Assembly: GCF_030445035.2 (NCBI RefSeq)
Contig: NW_026688628.1
Coordinates: forward strand, 3,954,201-4,018,200
Length of the DNA: 64,000 nt
From: Dasypus novemcinctus
Taxonomy: Eukaryota; Chordata; Mammalia; Cingulata; Dasypodidae
Reading direction: 5' to 3'
Both the position numbers and the translations under genes were made by a program. Positions 45,438-55,950 of this stretch are shown in pieces. Positions within the stretch are counted from its first letter, which is position 1. Every line of letters begins with the position of its first letter. The notes below the pieces were generated by a model. The model was not told the origin of the DNA. It did not search any database and saw nothing but the letters and a program-made list of their open reading frames with translations.

Positions 45438-45866
45438 TTTTTTTAAAGATTTATTTATTTCTACCCACACACACACTGTCTGCTCTCTGTGTCCATTTGC
45501 TGTGTGTTCTTGTATCTGCTTGTGTTCTCATTAGGCAGCTCTGAGAACCGTTCCTGGGACCTTCCGGAATGGGAGAGGGGTGATTACTCTCTTGTGCCAC
45601 CTCAGCTCCCTGTTCTATGTATTCCCCTTGTCTCCCCTCTGTCTCTTGTTGTGTCATCTTGCTGCACCAGCTCTCTGTGGCAGCTGGCACTCCTGCACAG
45701 GGCGGCACCCCTGCAGGGCGTGCACCCCCATGGTGGCTGGCACTCCATGTGGGTGAGCTCACCACACGGGCCAGCTTGCCTTCACCAGGAGGCCCTGTTC
45801 TTCGAACCCTGGACCTCCTATATGGTTAATGGGAGCCCAACTCCTTGAGCCACATCCATTTCCCTT
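45438..45866 (-). mobile_element. DAS-type SINE, antisense
   Basis: The reverse complement shows the head ('ggaaatggatgtggctcaagg'), the B box and the body. At the left side a T-rich tail ('tttttttaaagatttattt') corresponds to the SINE 3' end. The exact 16-base TSD 'ggttcttttattttta' is at 45422-45437 and 45867-45882. It is diverged and therefore older. Confidence 0.9.
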
Positions 45867-45882
45867 GGTTCTTTTATTTTTA

Positions 45883-47150
45883 AAAGGATTTTGCAATAAC
45901 CATTTTTTATGGATCTTAGGATTTTACTGAAAAAAGGGCAGTCTAGCTTCATACCTTGAACATAGGTATCCTCAGTAAATACTGAGAATTTTCATTCTAT
46001 GAAATGAATGTAGCTGTGGCAGAGGAGATGACACCAGAATCTGGAGCCTGGACTTGCCCCTCCATCTCTACATAGCTCAGTGTGGCTCAGGCTATGCAGA
46101 GATGGAGGTTTTAGCTGGTTCATCAGCAACATTAGGTGTTCTATTTCTGTATTGGACACCTTATTCTTTCCCAATGTTTGTTTTTTTTTTTAAAGTCCTT
46201 CGGTTTCAGATATCATTCCTATGGAAATACCAAACCATGCATAAATCTTTCATTCCAGGCTTTATTTCCTTTAACTCATATCAGACCCATAAATAGCCAT
46301 GTTTTCTAAAAAAAAAAATTCCTCCCCCTTTCTTTTAGTTTTTAAGTAAAGAAGTCATTTATCAAGAAAGTTTCCATTTAGCCCTCTTCAACTTTCAGAA
46401 TTTAAAATAGGTAGATATAAGAGTTTTTGTTTCATTATGTTTTTTGTCATACTTATTTTCAATTAAAAACTTTAGAAGCATATGAAACTTTAAAATTTCA
46501 TTTGTAACTGACCCTTCCAGGGTATACATTATCCTCTATGTAAGGAAACTGGATCAGCAATTTTGACCAGAAATCACTGCAAGTTTTTAAAACTACAAAT
46601 TTTCCATGTGTAACACATGACACACTTAGATTTTTAAAAAATAAACATTACCAGAAAATCTATCTTCCTATTGCATTTGCATTGTGTTTATACTTCACAT
46701 CTCACTTCTCTTATCTATAAATCATGCCCTTAGAACCACTTAACATCACTACTATCATTTTGTATTTTAAAGTAAAATGTTTAAAATCTGAACCACTATT
46801 AAACTAGAATGGAGATCCAGTTATATATGCTATGTAGATCCAAATAATTATTTTATCTCATTCTCTTAGGCAAGGTAAGATATTTATGGTCACAAAAGTA
46901 AAAGATATACCACCAAGCTTGGCTGAGTGTCCTCAATTTTTATTCATACATTTGATCTTCAGGCCAAATTATATTGTTCAATATTATTCAAGATGCACTT
47001 ACACTCATGGAGGTATCAGGAGTCAAAACATGCAAATAAGAGAACAGAGAAGGCAAGTGATTCTCTTCATTTTAGAAATTTCTATAACATTATTTTCAGT
47101 GTGACACCTTTTAGTTACTTTAAAAATCTCATATGGTAAGCATAGATAAT
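45883..47150. other. AT-rich unique DNA
   Basis: I see no repeat or exon with convincing splice signals. The sequence looks like intron or intergenic DNA. Confidence 0.4.
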
Positions 47151-47166
47151 AAAAGATCAAACTCTA
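47151..47166 (+). repeat. target-site duplication of 47-kb L1, left
   Basis: 'aaaagatcaaactcta' recurs exactly at 48684-48699 after the L1 tail. Confidence 0.9.
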
Positions 47167-48683
47167 TATGTCCAGGGTGCATGGTAATGTTTGGATATAC
47201 TCATAGTGGCAACAATTAAAAACCACAGTAGGGGGGGTACTGGGTTCCTGGCCAGTGGTGCTCTGTCGTGGTCCCTAGGGGAGCAGCGACAGTCTCCCAG
47301 GTACAGTGGTGGGGACCGGGAGGGAGTGAGGGTTCAACAGTGAGCCCCTGATACTAATGACTATGCTTGTGAGCTGATAAACCCAAAATAATAACAAGGC
47401 CTAGAGCAACTTTGTGCCTGGGAATTTCCTTCTGTCAGCCTTCATGTTACTCAAATGTGGCCAGTCTCGAAGCCAAACTCAGCATGTAAATGCAATGCCT
47501 TCCCCCCAGCGTGGGACATGACACCCGGGGATGAGCCTCCCTGGCAACGAGGGACCACTATCAACTACCAACTGATGATGCAACTGGAAAATGACCTTAT
47601 ACGGAAGGTTCAATGTGGATCAGCAGAATATCCATGTCTACATAAAATACCATGACTTTAAAATGCTGTTTGACCTAAAGTAAGGGGGAAATGGAAAGGA
47701 GAAATGAGTTTATATGGCTACGAGTTTCTAAAAAAGAGTCTGGAGGCTGGCAGAAGGTTTGCCCTCATGCACAACTGAGCAGAATCAGAGAGACAGGTAA
47801 AGCAGATACAACCCCCAGATATTGGTTCCTTTGAGGGCTAAAGAGACCCATGGGAGTTATGGTCATGGCCGATGGGGTTAACTACCAGGGCAGATGGCCC
47901 CTCTTTGGAAATGGTGTTTATGTGTGATGAATCTGGACTCAGATGGGATCTCCCTTCCTAAGACTTTCATGCTAATGTGCTGGAGGTGCAGTTAATGTTG
48001 GGGTTTAAGATATATTTAGGGGATTTGAATCTCTGGACTGACAATGTGATAGCCAGATCCTGAGCCTCAACAGACTCCAGCACCTACAATCTGATTTATT
48101 GGACTTACCACACTCAGCTAAGATGGAGGTGAAGAAGGACAACCACCACACCATGGAGCCTAGAGTGATTACAACTGAAAATGGGAGGATTGCATCCAGC
48201 ATCCAGGTGGAATCTGAGCCTCCTCTTGACATAAAGGTGCAATGGACACAACCAATCCAGTGTCCACATAGAAGAGGTGGCATTGGATTGGGAAAAGTGG
48301 ACATAATGGACAAAGGGTATGGGGAAAGGCAGGAAGAGATGAGAGGTGGAGGCGTCTTCGGGACATGGAGCTGCCCTGGATGGTGCTTCAGAGGTAATCA
48401 CCGGACATTGTAAATCCTCACAGGGCCTACATGATGGAATAGAGGAGAGTATGGGCCATGATGTGAACCAATGTATATGAGGTGCAGAGGTGCCCAAAGA
48501 TGTACTTACCAAATCCAATGGATGTGTCATGATGATGGGAACGAGTGTTGTTGGGGGGGGAGAGGGGGGGTGGGGGGGTGGGGTTGAATGGGACCTCACA
48601 TATATATTTTTAATGTAATATTATTACAAAGTCAATAAAAAATAAAAAAATAAAAATAAAAAATAAAAAAATAAAATAAAAAA
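47167..48683 (+). mobile_element. L1 3' UTR fragment, 1.5 kb, recent
   Basis: A strongly 5'-truncated L1 containing only the last 1.5 kb of the 3' UTR and an AT-rich tail, with a perfect 16-bp TSD. It shares private variants with E1 (for example 'atccaggtggaatctgag', 'cataaaggtgcaatgg' and 'cataatggacaaaggg') that A, E2 and the antisense copy lack. E1 and this fragment therefore come from the same source L1. Confidence 0.92.
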
Positions 48684-48699
48684 AAAAGATCAAACTCTA
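48684..48699 (+). repeat. target-site duplication of 47-kb L1, right
   Basis: This is an exact copy of 47151-47166. Confidence 0.9.
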
Positions 48700-49012
48700 A
48701 ACGCACTTGGTTCAGATGCAGGAGCAGAGATAATTCAAATACACACATCCCAAAGCTTTGCAAACAAACACCAAAAACCCTAGCAGAAAAGGTAGAGAAA
48801 AAATATTTTAAAGTCCTCCCCAACGTTCAAAATATTCAAGATAATTAGAACAATGGGCACATACTTTTCTGACTTCTCCGTTTCTCTCACTATATCTATA
48901 TCAGGCATGCACTTGCATATGCTCTATCTTTGGCTTCATGGAAAGGAACATTTGAGTATAGCCATTGGCTTACTAACGAGCAAACTGAAAGATAACATAG
49001 ATAGCCACCTAC

Positions 49013-49117
49013 CATTGTCACTGTCCCCTGCAGATGGAACACTGTCACTAGAGCTGTCCCATGTTTGTGCCTGCATAAGTTTGTTGGAAGAGATAGGAGG
49101 AAGAGTGAGGGCTGGGT
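49013..49117 (-). CDS. candidate internal exon 4 of an unidentified host gene
   Basis: This is a 105-base stretch on the minus strand between an AG acceptor ('ctcatgctcccctgcag') and a donor 'aatg/gtaggt'. Entered in phase 1, as required by the preceding candidate exon (G + AC = Asp), it reads PALTLPPISSNKLMQAQ, then TWDSSSDSVPSAGDSDN, without stops. The product piece is Ser/Asp/Pro-rich and probably disordered. One alternative frame contains a stop and the other is open, so phase continuity is the main support. I do not recognise the protein. It could be a chance open stretch between cryptic splice sites. Confidence 0.5.
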
Positions 49118-50666
49118 CTGCAGGGGAGCATGAGAGCCAGTCCACATTGTATTGCACAAGGACCAGGACAAACCAAAGGGGCAGCAGCATGTCACAAATA
49201 GCATAAGGGTTGGATGGAAATGAAGCAGATTTCATTGATATGGAGTTCATTTCACAAGTACAATACAGAAGAATGGGAGATGGTGCAAGGAATAAAAAGA
49301 ATGATAAAAACCGAGCGTTAGTACTTATCAGTCATTTACTTTGCATGCTGTTAGTATCGTTCATCTCAACAGAAAGCCCAAAGACTTAAAGTTCTCATGA
49401 AACATGTCAGCAGGAAGAAAGTACCCATAGGTCATGCAGAAAAAAAGCAAAAGACCTACCAGGTAATTTTTTTGCAAAGGCCTTCCAAATAATTAATGCT
49501 CTTAACAAACATTAGTCACAAAAAATCTGGTTGCACAGGAAAGCTTAATAGAGGTGTGGATATATCTATTCTTTAGAAACTCAACCATTGATTACAGGAT
49601 CAGTATTGACCAGCTGTGATTTTTCCCCCCAAAGCAATGTAAAATTTCTTTTTAAGGCAGCTGTAATTCTTACTGGCATGCTTTATTGATAATTGAATCT
49701 AGCCAACTCTTTTCTCAATCTCTGACACACTTCTCAATATTGTCTTTGAATATTGGTCAATATAAGAACAATTTTGGACCCTCGTAAAGGTCTCTTTAAC
49801 AACAAACCCAATTAGCCAATAGAGGTCAATTTCAAGCACTCTTTAGTGGGTCATTAATGAAATGAAGCACTTTCCTCTTTTTTTTCCCATTAAATATCCA
49901 TATAGCAATATAGCAATCTCATGTGTTTAGGAAATGGCTATATAATTTTTTCATTCAATCGTAAGGCAGGACCAGTAAAATAAATGGACATGGTTCTAGA
50001 ATGACTGTTTGGGTACATGCACCTATCTTTCTTTGAGGGAAAAAATCAGAAGGCAAAAGAATTTGAAGAAAACTATCAGCTGACTTTAAGAATCTAAGTT
50101 CTTATTCCAACTTGCTGATTTGAGCAGTCTGCTTTCTTTTATTTATAACACACAAATCACATAAACTCACATACTTAATTTTAAAATAAAAATTCCTTGG
50201 CTTTTTACCTAGAGCTACTCAGTCAAAAGGGTTTCTTTTTTAACCATCTGACTTTCAATTAAGATTACTAGATATATTATTTCCTAGAAAATGTGATAAA
50301 TATATACTGTAATATTTTTAAACTAATAAATGAAATGGAAATAAATTCCCAATATGTAATGCTTGTTTTATAAAGTTCAAATGTGCCAGATGTTCCTGAA
50401 GATAAATTACTATTATTTACAGCAACCAAAGTCAGAGAACTTTCAAAACTGATTTCCTCATTGACTAGTCAAAATTATAAAAAGGTAGAAACCTTGGAGA
50501 GGGGATTACTTTTGTTTCCTCCTACTAAAATATAAACAATTGATTAAAAAAAATTTTTTTTACCACCACAAAGAATTTGAAATGATTTCACAGTACAAGT
50601 GGAGGGTAAGCTCTAACTTTGATAATGTGAGCATGGATGCCCAAAAGAGGAATTTAAAAAGTCACT
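49118..50666. other. AT-rich unique DNA (probable intron)
   Basis: There are no repeats with recognisable boundaries and no exon-like segments. It is consistent with intron between the candidate exons at 49.0 and 52.6 kb. Confidence 0.4.
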
Positions 50667-50680
50667 AAAAACAACTTGAT

Positions 50681-51051
50681 GGGAAACGGACTTTGGCCCA
50701 GTGGTTAGGGTGTCCGTCTACCATATGGGAGGTCCGCGGTTCAAACCCCGGGCCTCCTTGACCCATGTGGAGCTGGCCATGCGCAGTGCTGATGCACGCA
50801 AGGAGTGCCGTGCCACGCAAGGGTGTCCCCCGCGTGGGGGAGCCCCACGCGCAAGGAGTGCGCCCGTGAGGAAAGCCGCCCAGCGTGAAAAGAAAGAGCA
50901 GCCTGCCCAGGAATGGCGCCACCCACACTTCCCGTGCCGCTGAGGACAACAGAAGCGGACAAAGAAACAAGACGCAGCAAACAGACACCAAGAACAGACA
51001 ACCGGGGGGGGGGGGGTTAAATAAATAAATAAATCTTAAAAAAAAAAACCA
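50681..51051 (+). mobile_element. young DAS SINE
   Basis: It has the head 'gggaaacggactttggccc', a B box in 'gcggttcaaaccccggg', a CpG-rich body and an A-rich tail, with a 12-G run before the tail. The exact 13-base TSD 'aaaaacaacttga' is at 50667-50679 and 51052-51064. It is the same shortened subtype as 41414 and CpG-preserved, so it is recent. Confidence 0.93.
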
Positions 51052-51112
51052 AAAAACAACTTGACAGCTAAAGTGCAAAGCTGCACTTTCAAAAGAATAC
51101 TGTTCTGGGGAG

Positions 51113-51283
51113 CGGCTGTAGCTTCCCATGTATGAGGTTCCAGGTTTGATCCCCAGTCCTAAAAACAAAACAAACAAATGAGATAACCAGCTCTCATTGG
51201 GGAGCAGATGGAGCCCAGTGTTTGAGCACCTGCTTCCCATGTACGAGGTCCTGGGTTCATCCCTGGTACCTCCTAAAAAAATT
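51113..51283 (+). mobile_element. two short DAS-I-like SINE copies in tandem
   Basis: Two tRNA-like monomers lie in a row. One at 51113-51168 starts 'ggggagcggctgtagctt' and has lost the middle of the A box. One at 51199-51283 starts 'ggggagcagatgga' and carries 'gttgagcacctgcttcc'-like text and 'ggtcctgggttcatccc'. Both end in A-rich runs. They resemble the monomer at 40592. Confidence 0.75.
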
Positions 51284-52589
51284 TATCTTGATTTGCTCAA
51301 CATAAAAATATTTTAAAATTGTGCAGAACTGACCGCAAAGCTTAGGATAAAGCTGTTTTTCCCTGGGGTCCTTGGGTGCTTTCCATGCAGGCAGAGCTGA
51401 GCCATGCCCTGACTGGCCTCCGTTTTCCCCAGCACATGTCTGAGTCTGGGAGGATGGGAAGCCCAGGGCCCATGGCTCAGAGGTGGCATATGCTCAGAGC
51501 TCCAAACAAAAGCCCAGCGAGGGGCCAACATTTGAGCCTTATTTCATGTACCATTCTGCTCTCCCTAAAGCACCACTAACCCTTGCCAAGCCCAAGCATC
51601 TTGTCAAAGGGCTTTGCCTCCCCGTCCATCTGAAATGCTGGGAAACCATTACACCCCACCAGCCTGCTCAGAAATGAAAGGCTCCCCTGTGTAAAAGAAT
51701 CATCTTTGTTCTTTTTTCTACAGGTGCCCTCCCCACCCTTTTCCCAAAATATGCATATGTAGAACTTAGGTTGTTGCCAAAATGCTTTACTGGAAAACCC
51801 AAGAACATCTGAGCTAGTTTTTGCTTAGAAGTGTCTGAGTCATCTATCATTTTCTTAAAAGCAATTGTAGTGAGTGGATGCCAAACACCAAAGAATCAAA
51901 AATATGAAAACAATGAAGGACATGAAAGAAGGTATATGGCACCAGACCTTTAGATAAACAGAGAAATCAGAACATTTCTAGCTGTAGCTCTTTTTTAAAA
52001 AATCAAATATTTTGCACATTGCTATAATTTACTTCTGTGATATACTAATAGTAAATGAAAGAAAGGAGGTAATATAAGCAGAATGCTTTCAAGAAAGGCT
52101 TTTTTTTAAAAATAAAAGAATCCTGGCCATGGAGAGAAATCTTGAAATGACCATCCTATTAGATGAGTAAATACATAGAACCTGCCAGGCTCAGGAAGCA
52201 AGTTCAGGCTGTGGAAGAAGGAGCTCCTCCCCTAGAGGCAGCCCTTAATCATGGACTCAGCAGAGCACCAGGCACCCTTGGGGCAATGGAATCACTGACA
52301 GATAATCCCTGGGTATCAAAAAACTCCAAACATCATTTCTTCTCCACTCTACACATACCCATCACCACTTTACTTTTACTCTGATTTGGAAGGAGGCAAG
52401 CCATGCATGACTGAAAATATGGATTTATAAGCCGATTACTTGGAAGCAAAACTCTGAAGCCTGGGCTTCCCAGGTGGTAGGCCAATTTTGAGGTCAGGAT
52501 TTATTATACTCGCAGGGTTGATAAGGACATTCACACTGACAATGGATCATTTTAAAAGGCTAATGAGAGAAACTGTGCATTCTGTTTAC
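51284..52589. other. unique DNA (probable intron)
   Basis: I recognise no repeat or gene here. It lies between the candidate host-gene exons at 49.0 and 52.6 kb. Confidence 0.4.
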
Positions 52590-52662
52590 CTGATGGAGGC
52601 TTCAGGCCAAAGGGAGTGGTGCTCTCTGTGGTAGGAGATTCTGCAGGTGAGTCCTCTCTCAC
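52590..52662 (-). CDS. candidate internal exon 3 of an unidentified host gene
   Basis: This is a 73-base minus-strand exon with a good acceptor ('tttccttctaacaccacag') and donor ('catcag/gtaaac'). In phase 0 it begins VREDSPAESPTTEST and ends TPFGLKPPS plus one base, which joins in frame to the candidate exon at 49013. The product is Ser/Thr/Pro-rich and probably a linker region. It follows the exon at 53539-53592, also phase 0. I do not recognise the protein family from this piece. Confidence 0.58.
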
Positions 52663-53277
52663 CTGTGGTGTTAGAAGGAAAGGCAATTTAAAAAACAGAA
52701 GAGAACTCAGCAGGCATCTCTATGTTCAAGGACAATTATAAAACCACTGGCCTTTTGCATTTGCTGCTGTGAGATGAGGGCCTGGCTAAAATATATAATA
52801 ATAGATGCATCTTCACATGGCAATTTTAAAAAATGGTACAATCAAAAGAATATTGTTTGGGGGGGAATTCACTCAATTTTTTATTTGTTCTTTACAGAAA
52901 CATTTTAGTCATGGAAAACTGGCAATCATTTTGTTCCCCAACACATCCAAAATGGGGCATATCAGATGAAGACTCTCGTACTGCAATGAAATGAGGAACC
53001 AACACTCACTGAATAGATGTCTACAGGAAAAGCACATGAATCATTTATGGATAACAAGATATGCCAAAGGTGGTTTGATTTGAGCTGGTTTCATTCAGTT
53101 TAGAACACAGTCTATAAAGAAGTTCCCCTATTTGGTTTTTCAAATATATTTATATCTCATAAACAATCTTTAATTACAATTAGGGTGAGGTAAGGCTAAG
53201 ATAGCTAATGAAAGTGAATCTGCAACACTCAGTTAACTCATTAATCACACAGTCTTAGATGATCTCTTTCTGTAACA

Positions 53278-53470
53278 CAGGGGTTCTTAACCTTTTTTGT
53301 TCCATAGGCCCCATAGGCCAGTCAGGTGAAAACCATGGACCCCTTAAAAAGTCCACACTGTATTGTGTATTAGTTAATAAATATTTCATGTCCACTCCAG
53401 CACATCCCCACAAGAATAATGTATTTTTGAATTCACTTCAAGCTCACAGACCCCTGGTTAAGAACGCCTG
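53278..53470. mobile_element. small hAT-type DNA transposon
   Basis: The terminal inverted repeats 'caggggttcttaacc' (53278-53292) and 'ggttaagaacgcctg' (53456-53470) bound a 193-base non-coding element. It contains 'ccatggaccccttaaaa' and 'cacagacccctggtt' near the ends, typical of old mammalian non-autonomous hAT elements. It is flanked by an 8-base TSD, 'ctgtaaca' / 'ctgtagaa' (6 of 8 matching), which is the hAT length. Confidence 0.85.
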
Positions 53471-53538
53471 CTGTAGAAGATGCTCCAATTCAGGCTTTAT
53501 GAAAGGCCTCCAGTTCCATTAACCTTCAGGAAACTCAC

Positions 53539-53592
53539 CTCATTTGGAGAATACTGACTGCCATTACTCTGCAATGTGAGATCGTTTTGCAC
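53539..53592 (-). CDS. candidate internal exon 2 of an unidentified host gene
   Basis: This is a 54-base minus-strand exon with acceptor 'tttttcttctttaag' and a near-consensus donor 'gag/gtgagttt'. In phase 0 it encodes VQNDLTLQSNGSQYSPNE (18 codons) and leaves phase 0. Small in-frame exons of this kind are often alternatively spliced. It continues in frame to the exon at 52590. The protein is not recognised. Confidence 0.58.
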
Positions 53593-54194
53593 CTTAAAGA
53601 AGAAAAAGAAAGCATGGTATATTCCACTAGACTGTAAAATTGCTGCGGTAAGAATGCATCTTTCTTCCTCCTACACTACATTAACTAATGAGTGTTTTTA
53701 AGTCAGGCATAGACACATTTCCTAAAACCATGAAAGTTGTATTCCTAGAGGAGTACATATGAACTGGAACACAAGCTAAGGTGAGGGACCTCCCAGCACA
53801 AAGTACCTATCAACATCAGCTTGTCTGTTTACCTGTGTGGTTACCAGCCATGCTGCCTTTGGCTTCTTTCACATGCAGCCCCCACCCCATTTTAATTACA
53901 GTCTTCTAGAAAGGGTCCAAGCCAGCAGTTCTCAAATACACAGAATCACATGGGGAACTGTTAATAAAAACTTTTGCCTAAACCCAAAAGCACCTGGGCA
54001 AATCACATGCTGTCAGTTCAACCTCAATTTGCCTTGGCAATCATGGTTCAAAGAAAGTTTTCAAGAAAAAAACAAGCTCAGTTAAAATGTGCAGAGCTTG
54101 GAATTGACCATGGTGACATCCTGGCTTCCAAGAGGAGTGGCTCAGTGGGTGCTGGTACCTCTGAGACCCACAGAGAAGACACTTGGGAGCAATT

Positions 54195-55012
54195 CCAGAG
54201 GGATGCTGACAACTAAAAGGCAACTCCATGAAAAAATGGGCCCAGGATGTGAATGGACGTTTCTCCAAAGAATATATACAAATAGCAAAAAAGCAAATGA
54301 AAAGATGCTCATCATGACTGGCTATTAGGGAAATGCAAATCAAAACCACGATGAGATACCAAGTCACACCCACCTGAATGGTTACTATTTTTAAAGATGG
54401 GAAGTTACAGGTGTTGGGGAGGATGTTGAGAAATACATCCTCAAACGTTGTTGGTGGGAATATAAAATGGTGCAGTCACTGTATAAAGTTTGACTGTTCT
54501 GAGAAAGTACAGAATTACCATATGGCCTAGGTATATACCCCAAGAACCTGAAAGTGGGGTGTCCAGCAGATATGCATAGCAATATTCATACTAGCCACAA
54601 GGTGGAAGCAACCCAAGTGTCCCTCAAGAGAAGTAGTGTACAAAGAAAATGTGTTACACACAATGGAAGACTACACAGCTGTAGAAAGAATGGAGTTCTG
54701 ACTCATGCAACGGCATGGATGAACCTTTTTGAGTAGAAGAAGCCAGGTACAAAAGAGCAAACGTGGCAGGATCTCAGTGATAGGAAATAACTAGAATGTG
54801 CAAATTCATAGAGGCAGGAGGTAGACTACAAGGTTGGGGTAGGATGGGGGTGAGTACAGAGTTTCTGGGTGGTCGAGGAAAACATTTTGGGAATGGATGG
54901 TGGTGATGGGGTTGAGAGCACCACACTGTGAATGGGATTAAGGCCAATGAATTGTATGTGTGAAAGGGGCTAAAATGGGAAACGTTATGCTGTACATATA
55001 TGACCACAACAC
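54195..55012 (+). mobile_element. ancient L1 ORF2 end plus 3' UTR
   Basis: It contains strongly diverged ORF2 text ('gaatggacgtttctcc', 'gggaaatgcaaatcaaaacc', 'gttggtgggaatataaaatgg', 'tacacacaatggaagactac', 'gcaacggcatggatgaacc') and an old-type 3' UTR ('ggtgatggggttgagagcac', 'gtgaatgggattaaggccaatgaattgtatg'). It is much older than copies A-E and of a different 3' UTR type. Confidence 0.85.
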
Positions 55013-55287
55013 CTGTTTGTTTGTTTGTTTTTAATTAAGGAATTTGATAGCTTCACTTTAGCCATGTAGAGAATGAGAAATGTGAGGCCTGGAGATGAAA
55101 AAGGTCAGCAGTCCTTTGGATATACATTTGAATTTTGGGGGGTAGCGATTGGGGCCTGGAGTCATTCTTATTCAAGGGGCACCTGAGCCTGTAGCATACC
55201 AGGAAAACCAGGGGAAAGAGACGCATGGAGATGAGGGGCCCCACAGGGCACAACACTAGCTTATTTCATGATGCTCTTTCTTCTTTT

Positions 55288-55385
55288 TTTGATTTTATTT
55301 TTTAGATGTCAGGGACTGAACTTGGTACCTCGTACATGCAAAGCAGGCGCTCAGCCACTGAGCTACACCACTATGCTCTACCTTC
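55288..55385 (-). mobile_element. tRNA-derived SINE monomer, antisense
   Basis: The reverse complement reads 'tggtgtagctcagtggctgagcg' (A box) followed by 'tacgaggtaccaagttcag' (diverged B box) and an A-rich tail. It is an old relative of the short monomers at 40592 and 51199. Confidence 0.75.
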
Positions 55386-55550
55386 TCTTTTTTTTATGAT
55401 AATCAAGAACCCTGTAGATCCACCCTAATGAAAATGCTGGTAATTGCTAATATAAACATCTTCATACATTCCACCAAGTTCATGCCAATCTCTATTCTTA
55501 TCTTGAATTCACTGTTGAGTAATGCTATTCTTAAAAATCTTAAAAATCAG

Positions 55551-55950
55551 GAAGTGGATGTGGCTCAACTGATAGAGCATCCACCTACCATACAGAGAGT
55601 CCAGGGTTCAATCCCCAGGGCCCCCTGACCTGTGTGATGAGCTGGCCCATGTACAGTGCTGCCACATGCAAGAAGTGCTGTGCCACACAGGAGCACCTCT
55701 GCATAGGGGTGCCCCACATGCAAGCCCCACAAGGAGAGCCACCCCACATGAAAAAAGCACAGCCCACCCAGGAGTGGTGCCACACACATGGATAGCTGAC
55801 ACAGCAAGATGACACAACAAAAAAGAGATGCGGTTTCCCAGTGCAACCTAATAATGCAGGTGGATGCAGAAGAACACACAGCAAATGGACACAGAGATCA
55901 GAAAATGGGGGGGGGGAAGGAGAGAGAAATAAATAAAATAAATAAATATA
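55551..55950 (+). mobile_element. DAS SINE, older type
   Basis: The head is 'ggaagtggatgtggctcaac' with A box and B box ('gggttcaatcccc'). The complete body runs to 'gagaaataaataaaataaa'. CpGs have mostly decayed to TG/CA. It matches the types at 3597, 22743 and 45438. Confidence 0.9.
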
